From Pseudomonas poae (GTDB lineage: Bacteria > Pseudomonadota > Gammaproteobacteria > Pseudomonadales > Pseudomonadaceae), in the NCBI GenBank assembly GCA_004000515.1, contig CP034537.1, positions 2,480,001 to 2,544,000 of the forward strand: a DNA stretch of 64,000 nucleotides, given 5' to 3'. The notes below the pieces were generated by a model. The model did not search any database, had not been told where the DNA came from, and saw nothing but the letters and a program-made list of their open reading frames with translations. Below, in pieces: positions 25,962 through 39,613 of this stretch. The first letter of the stretch is position 1; the number at the start of each line of letters is the position of its first letter. Both the position numbers and the translations under genes were made by a program.

Positions 25962-25999
25962 GTGGCAGGGCGCGCGAAGCACGCCCGTGACCCTTTGAA

Positions 26000-26308
26000 T
26001 CATTTGAAACGATGAACGTTCGACAGTTGCTTGTTGACGCTGAAGTTCTTGCGATACAGCAGCGCCATCTTGCCGATGACCTGGACCAGGTCTGCTTTGC
26101 CAACCTTGCACAGTTCTGCAATGGCAGCCAGGCGTGCTTCGCGGTCGAGGATGTTGACCTTGATCTTGATCAGTTCGTGATCGTTCAGTGCGCGTTCGAA
26201 TTCGGCTAACACACCCTCAGTCAAACCGTTGTCTGCCACAATCAGAACTGGTTTCAGATGGTGGCCAATGGATTTGTACTGTTTCTTCTGCTCTTGAGTG
26301 AGCGGCAT
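26000..26308 (-). CDS. yhbY: YhbY-type RNA-binding protein (CRM domain)
   Basis: 102 aa, a single CRM domain: MPLTQEQKKQYKSIGHHLKP, VLIVADNGLTEGVLAEFERA, and KIKVNILDREARLAAIAELC. YhbY binds pre-50S ribosome particles and 23S rRNA in E. coli. Divergent from rlmE, another 23S-related gene, an arrangement kept between E. coli and Pseudomonas. Confidence 0.9.
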   Translation of the reverse strand: MPLTQEQKKQYKSIGHHLKPVLIVADNGLTEGVLAEFERALNDHELIKIKVNILDREARLAAIAELCKVGKADLVQVIGKMALLYRKNFSVNKQLSNVHRFK

Positions 26309-26414
26309 AATCTGACCCCTGCGTCTGATCTTGTAAAAAGCGGCGGCCAGTTTACCCGAGCGAGTCCGGGACCGCCCAGTTAATCACGACCCGTTTTATT
26401 TTTCGAGGTGGCCC

Positions 26415-27065
26415 GTGGCCCGTTCCAAAACTAGTCTTAAGTGGCTGCAAGAGCATTTCAACGATCCTTACGTCAAAAAGGCGCAGAAGGACGGTTACCG
26501 TTCCCGTGCCAGCTACAAATTGCTGGAGCTTCAGGACAAGGACAAATTGTTTCGCCCTGGCATGAGTGTGATTGACCTGGGCGCCGCCCCGGGTGGCTGG
26601 TCCCAAGTGGCCAGTCGTCTGATTGGTGGGCAAGGTCGTTTGATCGCCTCTGACATCCTTGAGATGGACAGCATCCCGGACGTGACCTTTGTGCACGGTG
26701 ACTTTACCCAGGACGCCGTATTGGCAGAGATCCTGGAAGCTGTGGGAAATTCGCAGGTAGACCTTGTGATTTCCGACATGGCCCCCAATATGAGTGGATT
26801 ACCGGCTGTTGATATGCCGCGAGCCATGTTCCTGTGCGAATTGGCATTGGATCTGGCGGGGCGGGTATTGCGTCCGGGTGGTGATTTCCTGGTCAAGGTC
26901 TTCCAGGGTGAAGGCTTCGACGAGTACCACAAGAACATCCGCAAGCTGTTCGATAAGGTGCAGATGCGCAAACCGGACTCTTCCCGGGACCGGTCTCGCG
27001 AGCAATATCTGTTGGCGCGGGGGTTCCGCGGCATCGAAGGCGCTGCCAGTGATGAGCGTCTTTGA
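26415..27065 (+). CDS. rlmE: 23S rRNA 2'-O-methyltransferase RlmE (RrmJ/FtsJ)
   Basis: Methylates U2552 of 23S rRNA with SAM. 216 aa from GTG at 26415 (AGGTGGCCC context). The family tetrad is visible: Lys in RASYKLLEL, Asp in [11 protein letters not shown], Lys in [11 protein letters not shown], Glu in [12 protein letters not shown] (K38/D124/K164/E199 in E. coli). SAM site [18 protein letters not shown]. Upstream of ftsH, the conserved rrmJ-ftsH order. Confidence 0.94.
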   Translation: MARSKTSLKWLQEHFNDPYVKKAQKDGYRSRASYKLLELQDKDKLFRPGMSVIDLGAAPGGWSQVASRLIGGQGRLIASDILEMDSIPDVTFVHGDFTQDAVLAEILEAVGNSQVDLVISDMAPNMSGLPAVDMPRAMFLCELALDLAGRVLRPGGDFLVKVFQGEGFDEYHKNIRKLFDKVQMRKPDSSRDRSREQYLLARGFRGIEGAASDERL

Positions 27066-27255
27066 AGGTTTGAAGGGAGTCGATAGGTTTTTTATATCGC
27101 TTTCGTCACGAAGCTTTACGAATATTGTGTAGTCAAAGTTTCACAAAGGGTTACAGACGGCGCCTGCCAGAGTTGTAGGTAATGTAGTAAGTTAGGCCGG
27201 TGAATATCATGCGAAGCGCGCGCCAGTAGCGGAGCTTGCTTCAGAGGGTAGTTAA

Positions 27256-29175
<1,920 letters not shown>

Positions 29176-29183
29176 GGTTTGAA

Positions 29184-30035
29184 ATGACTTCTGTGTCGTC
29201 CTCAACCCGGTTGCCTTGCGGCAACCGGGTTCTTGATTTGGCCCATACGCATGTCATGGGTATTCTCAACGTAACCCCCGACTCCTTTTCCGATGGCGGC
29301 CGCTTCGCTCAGCTTGATGCTGCGCTGCGTCATGCCGAGGCTATGGTGCTGGCGGGCGCAACCTTGATTGATGTGGGTGGCGAGTCCACCCGGCCGGGTG
29401 CGCGCGTGGTTTCTCCTCTGGAGGAGCTTGAGCGGGTTGCCCCGATTGTCGAGCGCATTGCCCGTGAGTTGGATGTGATCATTTCGGTGGATACTTCGAC
29501 GCCCTCAGTGATGCGCGAAACGGCGCGCCTGGGCGCGGGTTTGATCAACGATGTGCGCTCATTGCAGCGTGATGGTGCCCTGGACGCTGCTGCCGCTACA
29601 GGCTTGCCGGTTTGTCTGATGCATATGCTGGGGGAGCCCGGGAATATGCAGGACAGTCCGCACTACGACGATCTACTGGGTGATGTGAGCGGGTTTCTTG
29701 CCGAGCGAGTTGCTCAGTGTGCCCGGGTGGGAATTGCTCCCGAGAAAATCATTCTCGATCCTGGGTTTGGCTTCGCGAAGACATTGCAGCACAATTTGAG
29801 TCTGTTCAAACACATGGAATCCCTGCATGCCCTGGGTCGGCCGTTATTGGTCGGGGTTTCGCGCAAGAGCATGATAGGGCTGGCCTTGAATCGTCCGGTG
29901 GGTGAGCGGCTGTATGGTGGTCTCGCGCTTGCAGCGCTTGCGGTGACCAAGGGTGCGCGTATCTTGCGTGTACATGATGTTGCCGAGACCGTGGATGTGG
30001 TGCGCATGATCGCCGCCGTAGAATCAGCCCAATAA
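29184..30035 (+). CDS. folP: dihydropteroate synthase FolP
   Basis: 283 aa TIM-barrel enzyme that joins p-aminobenzoate to dihydropterin pyrophosphate; target of sulphonamides. [44 protein letters not shown], and [17 protein letters not shown] are the pterin/pABA loops; GVSRKSMIG holds the late Lys/Ser. Sits in ftsH-folP-glmM as in E. coli and other gammaproteobacteria. Confidence 0.96.
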   Translation: MTSVSSSTRLPCGNRVLDLAHTHVMGILNVTPDSFSDGGRFAQLDAALRHAEAMVLAGATLIDVGGESTRPGARVVSPLEELERVAPIVERIARELDVIISVDTSTPSVMRETARLGAGLINDVRSLQRDGALDAAAATGLPVCLMHMLGEPGNMQDSPHYDDLLGDVSGFLAERVAQCARVGIAPEKIILDPGFGFAKTLQHNLSLFKHMESLHALGRPLLVGVSRKSMIGLALNRPVGERLYGGLALAALAVTKGARILRVHDVAETVDVVRMIAAVESAQ

Positions 30036-30051
30036 GAATGATGGAGCGCTT

Positions 30052-31389
30052 ATGACTAAAAAATACTTTGGCACCGACGGAATCCGTGGTCGGGTCGGCG
30101 AATTTCCGATTACTCCTGATTTTATGCTCAAGCTGGGTTGGGCGGCAGGTATGGCGTTCCGTAGCATGGGCGCCTGCCGCATCCTGGTGGGGAAAGACAC
30201 GCGCATTTCGGGTTATATGTTCGAGTCTGCATTGGAGGCTGGTCTGTCTGCTGCCGGTGCTGACGTGATGCTGTTGGGGCCGATGCCAACCCCAGCGATC
30301 GCTTACCTGACACGTACCTTTCACGCTGAGGCGGGCATTGTGATCAGTGCGTCGCACAATCCTCATGATGATAACGGTATCAAGTTCTTCTCTGGCCAAG
30401 GCACCAAGTTGCCTGACGAGATCGAACTGATGATCGAGGAATTGTTGGACGCGCCGATGACTGTCGTGGACTCCAGCAAGCTCGGCAAAGTGTCGCGCAT
30501 CAACGATGCTTCGGGTCGGTACATCGAGTTCTGCAAGAGCAGCGTGCCGAGCAGCACCAGTTTTGCGGGCTTGAAGCTTGTAGTCGACTGCGCCCACGGC
30601 GCGACCTACAAGGTGGCGCCGAGCGTGTTCAAGGAGTTGGGCGCACAGGTGACGGTCTTGTCGGCCCAGCCAGATGGTTTGAACATCAACGAAAACTGCG
30701 GCTCGACCCATATGGAGCAATTGCAGGCGGCTGTGTTGGCCGAGCATGCTGATCTGGGTATCGCGTTCGATGGTGACGGCGACCGCGTGTTGATGGTTGA
30801 CCAGACGGGCGCGATTGTCGACGGTGATGAGCTGCTGTTCATTATTGCTCGTGACATGCATGAGCGTAACAAGCTGCAGGGCGGTGTCGTCGGGACCCTG
30901 ATGAGTAATCTGGGCTTGGAGCTCGCCCTGGCGGACTTGGGGATTCCCTTTGTGCGGGCGAACGTGGGTGACCGCTATGTCATCGCAGAGCTGCTTGAGC
31001 GCAACTGGCTGGTGGGTGGTGAAAACTCCGGGCATGTAGTCTGCTTCCAGCACACCACTACCGGTGACGCGATTATTGCGGCGCTGCAGGTGCTGATGGC
31101 GCTTCGGACTCGCGGCGAGAGTTTGGCTCAGGCGCGCCAAGCGTTGCGCAAATGTCCTCAAGTGCTGCTCAACGTACGCTTCGCTGGCGGCGAAAACCCA
31201 ATCGATCATCCTGCTGTCAAGGAAGCGTGCGAGCGCGTGACCCTTGCCATGGCTGGGCGTGGGCGAGTGCTATTGCGCAAGTCCGGCACAGAGCCTTTGG
31301 TGCGCGTCATGGTCGAAGGTGAAGACGAAGTGCAGGTTCGCGGCCATGCCGAAGACCTGGCAAAACTGGTAACTGAAATTTGCGCCTGA
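30052..31389 (+). CDS. glmM: phosphoglucosamine mutase GlmM
   Basis: 445 aa; converts glucosamine-6-P to glucosamine-1-P for peptidoglycan and LPS. Phosphoserine loop [18 protein letters not shown], metal loop [13 protein letters not shown], sugar-binding GGENSGHVV, and C-terminal phosphate loop [17 protein letters not shown]. Start [14 protein letters not shown]. 16 bases after folP. Intact. Confidence 0.96.
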   Translation: MTKKYFGTDGIRGRVGEFPITPDFMLKLGWAAGMAFRSMGACRILVGKDTRISGYMFESALEAGLSAAGADVMLLGPMPTPAIAYLTRTFHAEAGIVISASHNPHDDNGIKFFSGQGTKLPDEIELMIEELLDAPMTVVDSSKLGKVSRINDASGRYIEFCKSSVPSSTSFAGLKLVVDCAHGATYKVAPSVFKELGAQVTVLSAQPDGLNINENCGSTHMEQLQAAVLAEHADLGIAFDGDGDRVLMVDQTGAIVDGDELLFIIARDMHERNKLQGGVVGTLMSNLGLELALADLGIPFVRANVGDRYVIAELLERNWLVGGENSGHVVCFQHTTTGDAIIAALQVLMALRTRGESLAQARQALRKCPQVLLNVRFAGGENPIDHPAVKEACERVTLAMAGRGRVLLRKSGTEPLVRVMVEGEDEVQVRGHAEDLAKLVTEICA

Positions 31390-31455
31390 ATTCGGCTTGC
31401 CAGTGATGATGTGGTTGGGTAACATCTGCGCCCACTTTGACCGACGAGGTACAGC

Positions 31456-32211
31456 ATGCGTCGCACTATGGTAGCTGGTAACTGGAAGATGCACGGTACC
31501 CGCGCCAGTGTCGCTGAGCTGATCAATGGCCTTCGTCACTTGGCCTTGCCTAACGGTGTTGATATCGCGGTTTTCCCGCCTTGCTTGCATATCACCCAAG
31601 TGGTTGATGGCTTGAAGGGTAAGTCGATTCAGGTCGGCGCGCAGAATTCTGCGGTGGAAGCCATGCAAGGTGCGTTGACCGGTGAGGTTGCGCCGAGTCA
31701 GCTGGTTGATGCGGGTTGTTCCTATGTGCTTGTCGGGCACTCCGAGCGTCGTCAGATGATGGGCGAGCGTGATGGGACACTCAATCGCAAGTTCGCAGCG
31801 GCACAGGCTTGCGGCTTGATTCCAGTGTTGTGCATAGGGGAGACCCTTGAGCAGCGTGAATCAGGCAAAACTCTAGAAGTTGTCTCGCGTCAGCTGGGCA
31901 GCATCATCGAGGAGCTGGGTGTTGGTGCGTTTGCAAAGGCAGTAATTGCTTACGAGCCGGTCTGGGCCATTGGCACCGGGCTGACTGCTACACCGCAACA
32001 GGCGCAGGATGTGCACGCAGCCATCCGCGCTCAGTTGGCGGCAGAGAATTCTGAAGTCGCACAAGGTGTGCGTCTTCTATACGGCGGCAGCGTGAAGGCG
32101 GCCAATGCGGTCGAACTGTTCGGCATGCCGGATATCGATGGGGGGCTCATTGGTGGAGCTTCCCTGAATGCAGATGAGTTCGGTGCGATCTGTCGCGCCG
32201 CGGGAAACTGA
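31456..32211 (+). CDS. tpiA: triosephosphate isomerase TpiA
   Basis: 251 aa. Active-site Lys in [10 protein letters not shown], His in [13 protein letters not shown], Glu in [12 protein letters not shown], and loop [13 protein letters not shown]. Glycolysis/gluconeogenesis. Four bases before secG. Confidence 0.96.
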   Translation: MRRTMVAGNWKMHGTRASVAELINGLRHLALPNGVDIAVFPPCLHITQVVDGLKGKSIQVGAQNSAVEAMQGALTGEVAPSQLVDAGCSYVLVGHSERRQMMGERDGTLNRKFAAAQACGLIPVLCIGETLEQRESGKTLEVVSRQLGSIIEELGVGAFAKAVIAYEPVWAIGTGLTATPQQAQDVHAAIRAQLAAENSEVAQGVRLLYGGSVKAANAVELFGMPDIDGGLIGGASLNADEFGAICRAAGN

Positions 32212-32215
32212 AAAA

Positions 32216-32599
32216 ATGCTGGAAACAGTCGTAGTCGTTTTTCATCTGTTGGCTGCCCTGGGCGTAGTTGCCCTGGTTTTGTTGCAACAGGGTAAAGGTG
32301 CGGATGCTGGTGCGTCTTTCGGTGCAGGTGCTTCAAATACTGTGTTCGGAAGCCAAGGTTCCTCTACCTTTCTTAGTAAGTTTACTGCTATACTTGCCGC
32401 CGGTTTCTTCATAACCAGCTTGGGGTTAGGTTACTTTGCTAAAGAGAAGGCTCATGTGCTGACTCAAGTAGGTTTGCCAAACCCAGCAGTGTTGGAAGTA
32501 CCAAAAGCAAAACCGGCTTCTGATGATGTCCCGGTGCTTCAAGAGCAAAAGTCGGCTACTCCAGCGACTGACGTACCTCCAGCTCAAGAGCAAAAGTAA
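32216..32599 (+). CDS. secG: preprotein translocase subunit SecG
   Basis: 127 aa from the ATG at 32216. Two membrane helices ([20 protein letters not shown] and [19 protein letters not shown]) joined by the conserved cytoplasmic loop [20 protein letters not shown]. The C-terminal tail contains a repeated [16 protein letters not shown] pattern. Part of SecYEG. Confidence 0.95.
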   Translation: MLETVVVVFHLLAALGVVALVLLQQGKGADAGASFGAGASNTVFGSQGSSTFLSKFTAILAAGFFITSLGLGYFAKEKAHVLTQVGLPNPAVLEVPKAKPASDDVPVLQEQKSATPATDVPPAQEQK

Positions 32600-32621
32600 G
32601 AAGGGTTTTAAACGCTGTATT

Positions 32622-32707
32622 GCCGAGGTGGTGGAATTGGTAGACACGCAACCTTGAGGTGGTTGTGCCCATAGGGTGTAGGGGTTCGAGTCCCCTTCTC
32701 GGTACCA
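32622..32707 (+). tRNA. tRNA-Leu (GAG)
   Basis: 86-nt class II tRNA with a long variable arm. Acceptor GCCGAG pairs with CTCGGT, the anticodon loop CTTGAGG gives GAG, the T-loop is GGTTCGAGTCC, and CCA is encoded. Follows secG as in PAO1. Confidence 0.95.
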
Positions 32708-32718
32708 ATTATCAGGAG

Positions 32719-32741
32719 AGCCCGCTGTTGCGGGCTTTCTT
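32719..32741 (+). terminator. hairpin after tRNA-Leu
   Basis: AGCCCG-CTGTTG-CGGGCT followed by TTCTT, 12 bases after the tRNA CCA. Confidence 0.75.
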
Positions 32742-32803
32742 GTAGGTGGAAGGTTACATTGACCCTGTAAGGGATCGGTCGTATACTTCCGCCCCAGCTT
32801 TGT

Positions 32804-32880
<77 letters not shown>

Positions 32881-32889
32881 GTTTAGCGG

Positions 32890-32911
32890 AGCCCCTTTTA
32901 AGGGGCTTTTT
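32890..32911 (+). terminator. terminator after tRNA-fMet
   Basis: AGCCCC-TTTTAA-GGGGCT followed by TTTTTG, ten bases after the CCA end; separates the tRNA from the rimP operon. Confidence 0.85.
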
Positions 32912-33021
32912 GTTAGCTGGACACTTTCAACGCCGCTGTTCGACGGCGTTTTCAAGGATGGGCGTTTCGCCCATTTTTTTATTTTGCACAGCATGCACAT
33001 ACATGCACGAGGGGGGTTCAG

Positions 33022-33480
33022 GTGTCGAGCAAGCTAGAAGAGTTGCAGGCCTTGCTGGCCCCGGTGGTCGTGGCCCTAGGCTATGAATGCTGGGGTATTG
33101 AGTTTTCGGCTCAAGGTCGCCACTCAATGTTGCGCGTTTATATCGATAAAGAGGGCGGTGTGCTGGTGGACGACTGTGCCATTGTCAGCCGCCAGATCAG
33201 CGGTGTCTTGGATGTTGAAGATCCGATCTCCGTTGAATACACCCTCGAAGTTTCCTCGCCAGGCATGGAACGCCCACTGTTCACTATTGATCAGTTTGCA
33301 AAATTTGCCGGTGAACAAGTGAAGATCAAGCTGCGATCTCCCTTTGAAGGGCGACGCAACTTTCAGGGCCTTCTGCGCGGTGTAGAAGAACAGGACGTCG
33401 TGGTGCAGGTAGAAGACCATGAATTCCTGTTGCCGATCGATATGATCGACAAGGCCAACATTATTCCCAGTTTTGACTGA
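33022..33480 (+). CDS. rimP: ribosome maturation factor RimP
   Basis: 152 aa from GTG at 33022 after GGGGGG. N-terminal domain with [20 protein letters not shown] and [14 protein letters not shown]; the [20 protein letters not shown] box; C-terminal SH3-like domain. Needed for 30S maturation. First of rimP-nusA-infB-rbfA-truB-rpsO-pnp. Confidence 0.94.
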   Translation: MSSKLEELQALLAPVVVALGYECWGIEFSAQGRHSMLRVYIDKEGGVLVDDCAIVSRQISGVLDVEDPISVEYTLEVSSPGMERPLFTIDQFAKFAGEQVKIKLRSPFEGRRNFQGLLRGVEEQDVVVQVEDHEFLLPIDMIDKANIIPSFD

Positions 33481-33527
33481 GACGCGGATCCCGCGGATCC
33501 AATGGCTTGCGAAAGGCGAGGCGTACG

Positions 33528-35010
33528 ATGAGCAAAGAAGTACTGCTGGTTGTTGAGTCGGTATCCAATGAAAAGGGCGTACCGGCAAACGTGATTTTTG
33601 AAGCGTTGGAGCTGGCTCTGGCCACTGCTACCAAAAAAGCGTTTTGAAGACGAAGTTGATCTGCGTGTGGAAATCAACCGCCACACCGGTGCCTATGAGA
33701 CTTTCCGTCGCTGGACGGTCGTCGAAGAAGCCGATCTTGATGATCCGGCCATCGAAACCTGGCCAAGCAAGGTTGCGCAAACGCACCCTGGTGCCAAGGT
33801 CGGTGATGTCGTCGAAGAAAAGATCGAGTCGATCGAGTTCGGCCGTATTGCTGCACAGACCGCCAAGCAGGTCATCGTGCAGAAGGTTCGCGAAGCCGAG
33901 CGCGCTCAAGTCGTTGACGCTTACCGCGAGCGCCTGGGTGAAATCATCTCCGGCACCGTGAAAAAAGTTACCCGCGATAACGTGATTGTTGACCTGGGCA
34001 ACAACGCTGAAGCGTTGCTGGCCCGTGAAGACATCATTTCCCGCGAAACCTTCCGTGTCGGCGTGCGTCTGCGTGCGCTGCTCAAGGAAATCCGCACCGA
34101 GAACCGAGGCCCTCAGCTGATCCTGTCGCGTACCGCGCCGGAAATGCTGATCGAGCTGTTCCGTATTGAAGTGCCGGAAATCGCCGAAGGCCTGATCGAA
34201 GTCATGGCTGCGTCCCGCGACCCGGGTTCGCGCGCCAAGATTGCGGTCCGCTCCAAGGACAAACGCATCGACCCGCAAGGCGCTTGCATCGGTATGCGCG
34301 GTTCGCGCGTCCAGGCAGTGTCGGGTGAGTTGGGCGGTGAGCGTGTCGACATCGTCCTGTGGGACGATAACCCGGCGCAGTTCGTGATCAACGCCATGTC
34401 GCCGGCTGAAGTGGCGGCAATTATCGTTGACGAAGATGCCCATGCTATGGACATCGCCGTTGGCGCAGACAATCTGGCTCAGGCCATTGGTCGTGGTGGT
34501 CAGAACGTGCGTCTGGCCAGCCAACTGACCGGTTGGACCCTGAACGTGATGACCGAATCGGACATCCAGGCTAAGCAGCAAGCTGAAACCGGTGACATCC
34601 TGCGCAACTTCATCGACGAGCTGGAAGTCGACGAAGACCTGGCACAGGTGCTGGTAGATGAAGGCTTCACCAGTCTGGAAGAGATTGCCTACGTACCGTT
34701 GGAAGAAATGCTCAACATCGACGGCTTTGACGAAGACACCGTCAACGAGCTTCGCGCTCGGGCCAAGGATCGTTTGTTGACTAAAGCCATCGCTACTGAG
34801 GAAAAGCTGGCAGACGCCCATCCGGCCGAAGACCTGCTCTCGCTTGAGGGTATGGACAAGGATTTGGCGATGGAACTGGCGGTGCGCGGCGTAATTACCC
34901 GCGAAGACCTGGCCGAGCAGTCTATTGACGATCTGCTCGACATCGACGGCATTGACGATGATCGTGCCGGCAAGTTGATCATGGCCGCCCGAGCCCATTG
35001 GTTCGAGTAA
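33528..35010 (+). CDS. nusA: transcription termination/antitermination factor NusA, one frameshift
   Basis: 493 aa when restored. N-terminal RNAP-binding domain ([20 protein letters not shown]), an S1 domain ([18 protein letters not shown]), KH domains ([38 protein letters not shown]), and two acidic C-terminal repeats ([20 protein letters not shown]; then the [11 protein letters not shown] repeat). A6 at 33633-33638 has one A too many ([11 protein letters not shown]). Essential in most bacteria. Confidence 0.96.
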
Positions 35011-35037
35011 CTAGGCGCGGCCTGAGGAGAGAAGTGC

Positions 35038-37562
35038 ATGACGCAAGTCACGGTGAAACAACTGGCCGATGAGGTCAAAACACCGGTAGAGCGCCTGTTG
35101 CAGCAGATGCGTGAGGCAGGTCTGCCGCACACCGCCGCCGATGAAGGTGTGAGCGATAGTGAGAAGCAGTCTTTGCTGACTCACTTGAAGAGCAGCCACA
35201 AGGCGAAAGTGGAAGAACCGCGCAAGATTACATTGCAGCGCAAAACCACCAGCACCCTGCGTGTTGCTGGTAGCAAGAGCATTAGCGTTGAAGTACGCAA
35301 GAAGAAAGTCTTCGTACAGCGCAGCCCGGAAGAAATCGAAGCCGAGCGCAAACGCGAACTTGAAGAACGTCGCGCAGTAGAAAATGCCGCTCGTCAGAAG
35401 GCTGAAGAAGAAGCCAAGCGTCGCGCCGAAGAAGAAGCGCGTCGCCAGCCTGCTGCTGCGCAACCTGCTGCCACTGAAGCAGTTGCCGCGCCTAGCGCGC
35501 CGGTTGAAGCTGTGCGTGAGGCCGCTCCGGTTGCCGCCGCACCTGCTCCTGCTGCCGATGCTCGCAAGCGTGACGAACCTCGTCGCCCAGACAAGCCACG
35601 TGCTGACGATAACAATCGTCGCGGCGGTGGTGGCGATGGTGAGCGCAAAAACGCTCCGCATCGTGCCTCGGTTAAAGAGAAAGCGCCTGCTCCACGCGTT
35701 GCCCCACGTACTACCGACGAAGAAAGCGATGGCTTCCGTCGTGGTGGTCGTGGCAAGGCCAAGCTGAAAAAACGCAACGCCCACGGTTTCCAGAGCCCAA
35801 CCGGCCCTGTTGTGCGCGAAGTGAAGATCGGCGAGACCATCACTGTTGGCGATCTCGCCCAGCAGATGTCGGTCAAGGCTGCTGAAATCATCAAGTTCAT
35901 GTTCAAGCTGGGTACTCCAGCCACCATCAACCAGGTATTGGATCAGGAAACTGCCCAACTGGTTGCTGAAGAGCTGGGCCACAAAGTGACCCTGGTCAGC
36001 GACACCGCCCTGGAAGATTCCCTGGCCGAGTCCCTGAAGTTTGAAGGTGAGGCGGTTTCCCGTGCGCCGGTTGTGACCGTAATGGGCCACGTTGACCACG
36101 GTAAAACTTCCCTGCTCGACTACATCCGTCGTGCCAAGGTTGCTGCTGGCGAAGCCGGCGGTATCACCAGCACATCGGTGCGTACCACGTTGAAACCGAC
36201 CGTGGCATGGTGACGTTCCTCGACACCCCAGGTCACGCCGCGTTTACCGCGATGCGTGCCCGTGGTGCCAAGGCGACCGACATCGTGATCCTGGTGGTTG
36301 CAGCCGACGACGGCGTGATGCCACAAACCATCGAAGCCGTTCAGCATGCCAAGGCAGCTGGCGTTCCGTTGGTCGTTGCTGTGAACAAAATCGACAAGCC
36401 GGGCGCCGATCTCGATCGTATCCGTAGCGAACTGTCGGTCCACGGCGTGACATCCGAAGAATGGGGTGGCGACACTCCATTCGTACCGGTCTCGGCGAAG
36501 ATGGGTACCGGCGTTGACGAACTGCTCGAAGCCGTTCTGTTGCAAGCCGAAGTGCTGGAACTGACTGCCACTCCATCGGCTCCAGGCCGTGGTGTTGTGG
36601 TTGAGTCCCGCCTCGACAAGGGCCGTGGCCCGGTTGCGACCGTTCTGGTTCAAGACGGTACCCTGCGCCAAGGCGACATGGTACTGGTCGGTTCCAACTA
36701 CGGCCGTGTACGTGCCATGCTCGACGAGAACGGCAAGCCAATCAAGGAAGCAGGTCCTGCTATCCCGGTCGAGATCCTCGGCCTGGACGGTACTCCGGAC
36801 GCTGGCGACGAGATGAGCGTTGTGGCCGACGAGAAGAAAGCCCGTGAAGTGGCTCTGTTCCGTCAAGGCAAGTTCCGTGAAGTCAAACTGGCCCGTGCTC
36901 ACGCAGGCAAGCTGGAAAACATCTTCGAGAACATGGGCCAGGAAGAGAAGAAGACGCTTAACATCGTCCTCAAATCTGACGTACGTGGTTCCCTCGAAGC
37001 GTTGAACGGCGCCTTGAACGGCCTGGGTAACGACGAAGTGCAAGTGCGCGTTGTCGGTGGCGGTGTCGGTGGTATCACCGAGTCCGACGCCAACCTGGCA
37101 CTGGCTTCCAACGCTGTACTGTTCGGCTTCAACGTGCGTGCCGATGCTGGCGCTCGCAAGATCGTCGAGCAGGAAGGCCTGGACATGCGTTACTACAACG
37201 TCATCTACGACATCATCGAAGACGTCAAGAAAGCCCTCACCGGCATGCTTGGCAGCGACGTCCGGGAGAACATCCTGGGTATCGCCGAGGTGCGTGACGT
37301 GTTCCGCTCGCCGAAATTCGGCGCGATCGCCGGCTGCATGGTTGTCGAAGGCACCGTGTACCGTAACCGTCCAATCCGTGTACTGCGTGAAGACATCGTT
37401 ATCTTCGAAGGCGAGCTGGAATCCCTGCGCCGCTTCAAGGATGACGCTTCCGAAGTACGTGCCGGCATGGAGTGCGGTATCGGCGTCAAGAGCTACAACG
37501 ACGTCAAGGTTGGCGACAAGATCGAAGTCTTCGAGAAGGTTCAGGTTGCTCGCAGCCTCTAA
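35038..37562 (+). CDS. infB: translation initiation factor IF-2, one frameshift
   Basis: 841 aa when restored. N-terminal IF2_N module ([20 protein letters not shown]), a long charged Ala/Arg/Glu-rich linker (residues ~100-240), then the GTPase with G1 [15 protein letters not shown]3 [13 protein letters not shown]4 [12 protein letters not shown], and domains II-IV to the C-terminus. One C is missing at 36167-36168 ([14 protein letters not shown]). Places initiator tRNA on the ribosome; the fMet tRNA gene is 2.2 kb upstream. Essential. Confidence 0.96.
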
Positions 37563-37633
37563 CTCGCGCACTTCCGGAGCCACGCGGCGTGTGGGCATGC
37601 AAATGCCCCGCGCAGCGTACGGACTCTAAACGC

Positions 37634-37667
37634 AACGCCCGGTCTGGCTTTTGTCAGGCCGGGCGTT
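37634..37667 (+). terminator. GC-rich hairpin between infB and rbfA
   Basis: AACGCCCGG..CTG and CAG.CCGGGCGTT fold into a strong hairpin, but the T-run after it is short (TTTG). It could be a partial terminator that lowers expression of rbfA-truB, or a processing site. Confidence 0.5.
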
Positions 37668-37715
37668 TGCCAGACCCCACGGGTTTCACCGTGTGGCAGT
37701 AACAGGTAACAAGAC

Positions 37716-38111
37716 ATGGCAAAAGAATACAGCCGTACCCAACGTATCGGCGATCAGATGCAGCGCGAGCTGGCCCAACTGATCCGTCGCGAAGTCAAAG
37801 ACCCGCGCGTTGGCCTGGTCACCATCACCGCCGTAGAAGTGAGCCGTGACGTAGGTCACGCCAAGATCTTCATCACCGTGATGGGGCAGGACAGCAGCGA
37901 AGAAATCGCGCAAAGCATCAAGGTGCTCAACTCGGCAGCTGGCTTCCTGCGCATGCAGTTGGCCCGTGAAATGAAGCTGCGCAGCGTTCCTCAGTTGCAC
38001 TTCCACTACGACGAAAGCGTCGTGCGTGGTGCGCACCTGTCGGCCCTGATCGAGCGCGCCGTGGCTGAGGACAGCCAGCACCCGTCCACACCTGAAGACG
38101 CCAAGGAGTAA
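37716..38111 (+). CDS. rbfA: ribosome-binding factor RbfA
   Basis: 131 aa. KH-like fold: [39 protein letters not shown], and [20 protein letters not shown]. Late 30S maturation and cold adaptation. Three bases before truB. Confidence 0.95.
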   Translation: MAKEYSRTQRIGDQMQRELAQLIRREVKDPRVGLVTITAVEVSRDVGHAKIFITVMGQDSSEEIAQSIKVLNSAAGFLRMQLAREMKLRSVPQLHFHYDESVVRGAHLSALIERAVAEDSQHPSTPEDAKE

Positions 38112-38114
38112 GCG

Positions 38115-39032
38115 GTGGCTCAGGTCAAACGTATCCGTCGCAACGTCAGCGGCATCATTCTGCTCGATAAGCCCATTGGCTTTACCTCCAATGCCGCGTT
38201 GCAGAAGGTCCGCTGGCTGCTCAATGCCGAGAAGGCCGGGCACACTGGCAGCCTTGATCCCCTGGCCACCGGCGTATTGCCGCTGTGCTTTGGTGAGGCC
38301 ACCAAGTTTTCGCAATACCTGCTCGATTCTGACAAGGGTTACGAAACCCTGATGCAATTGGGCAAGACCACCACCACGGCAGACGCCGAAGGTGATGTTT
38401 TGCAGGTTCGCGACGTGACCGTTGGTCGTGCTGATATCGAAGCTGCTTTACCCGGTTTTCGCGGTGAAATCAGTCAGATACCGCCGATGTACTCGGCGCT
38501 CAAGCGTGATGGACAGCCTCTTTACAAGCTGGCACGTGCGGGCGAAGTAGTGGAGCGTGAACCGCGTTCTGTTACTATTGCGCGCTTGGAATTGCTCGCC
38601 TGTGAAGGCGACACCGCTCGCTTGGCCGTGGACTGCAGCAAAGGCACCTATATCCGTACCCTGGTGGAAGATATTGGTGAACAGCTCGGTTGCGGGGCGT
38701 ACGTTGCAGAACTGCGACGCACACAGGCCGGCCCTTTCACCCTGGCCCAGACGGTTACGCTGGAAGAGCTGGAAGCGGTACACGCCGAGGGCGGCAACGA
38801 AGCAGTTGATCGCTTCCTGATGCCGTCGGACAGCGGTTTGCTGGATTGGCCATTGCTGCACTTCTCGGAGCACAGCGCGTTCTACTGGCTTAACGGCCAG
38901 CCGGTACGTGCCCCGGATGCACCGAAGTTCGGCATGGTGCGCGTACAAGATCACAACGGTCGCTTCATCGGTATTGGTGAAGTGAGCGAAGACGGGCGCA
39001 TCGCGCCGCGTCGACTGATTCGGTCAGAATGA
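38115..39032 (+). CDS. truB: tRNA pseudouridine(55) synthase TruB
   Basis: 305 aa from GTG at 38115. Catalytic Asp in [31 protein letters not shown] and [20 protein letters not shown] motifs; C-terminal PUA-like region. Makes pseudouridine 55 in the T-loop of tRNAs. Confidence 0.95.
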   Translation: MAQVKRIRRNVSGIILLDKPIGFTSNAALQKVRWLLNAEKAGHTGSLDPLATGVLPLCFGEATKFSQYLLDSDKGYETLMQLGKTTTTADAEGDVLQVRDVTVGRADIEAALPGFRGEISQIPPMYSALKRDGQPLYKLARAGEVVEREPRSVTIARLELLACEGDTARLAVDCSKGTYIRTLVEDIGEQLGCGAYVAELRRTQAGPFTLAQTVTLEELEAVHAEGGNEAVDRFLMPSDSGLLDWPLLHFSEHSAFYWLNGQPVRAPDAPKFGMVRVQDHNGRFIGIGEVSEDGRIAPRRLIRSE

Positions 39033-39147
39033 CCGAACGAGGGTGGCTGTTAACAGGCACGGTCACTACTCATTTTTAGATACAGGGATTTGTCCCTGGC
39101 CTGTTGAAACTGCCCTTTGGGTGGTTTCCGGAAAAAAGGATTGCCTC

Positions 39148-39417
39148 ATGGCTCTCGACGTTCAAGAAAAAGCACAAATCGTAGCTGACTATCAGCAAGC
39201 TGTTGGTGACACTGGTTCGCCAGAAGTGCAAGTTGCACTGCTGACCCACAACATCAACAAGCTGCAAGGTCACTTCAAGGCCAACGGTAAAGACCACCAC
39301 TCCCGTCGTGGTCTGATCCGCATGGTAAACCAGCGTCGTAAGCTGCTGGACTACCTGAAGGGCAAGGACGTGAGCCGTTACAGCTCGCTGATCGCTCGCC
39401 TGGGTCTGCGTCGCTAA
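39148..39417 (+). CDS. rpsO: 30S ribosomal protein S15
   Basis: 89 aa: [20 protein letters not shown], then [40 protein letters not shown] and [14 protein letters not shown]. Primary 16S-binding protein that also represses its own translation through its leader. Preceded by GGAAAAAAGGA. Confidence 0.97.
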   Translation: MALDVQEKAQIVADYQQAVGDTGSPEVQVALLTHNINKLQGHFKANGKDHHSRRGLIRMVNQRRKLLDYLKGKDVSRYSSLIARLGLRR

Positions 39418-39453
39418 TAAGCGATTGCGCTAGAGGTTGGTTGTCTGCCGTGT

Positions 39454-39474
39454 GCCAGTGGGATTCCCGCTGGC
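39454..39474 (+). terminator. hairpin between rpsO and pnp
   Basis: GCCAGTGGG-ATT-CCCGCTGGC folds with one G-T pair; no T-run follows. By analogy with E. coli rpsO-pnp it may be an RNase III processing stem or a partial terminator. Sequence shows only the stem. Confidence 0.4.
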
Positions 39475-39613
39475 CCATGGTAGGCTCCCCAGCCTCAAGT
39501 TTTATCTGGATACACGTTTTACCCTGGACCAGGCTCGGGCCGATTCCCGACATTGCCCAAGAATTTCGCAAGAAGACAAGTTCCCCCAAGAGCCACAAAG
39601 AAGGTAGGACACC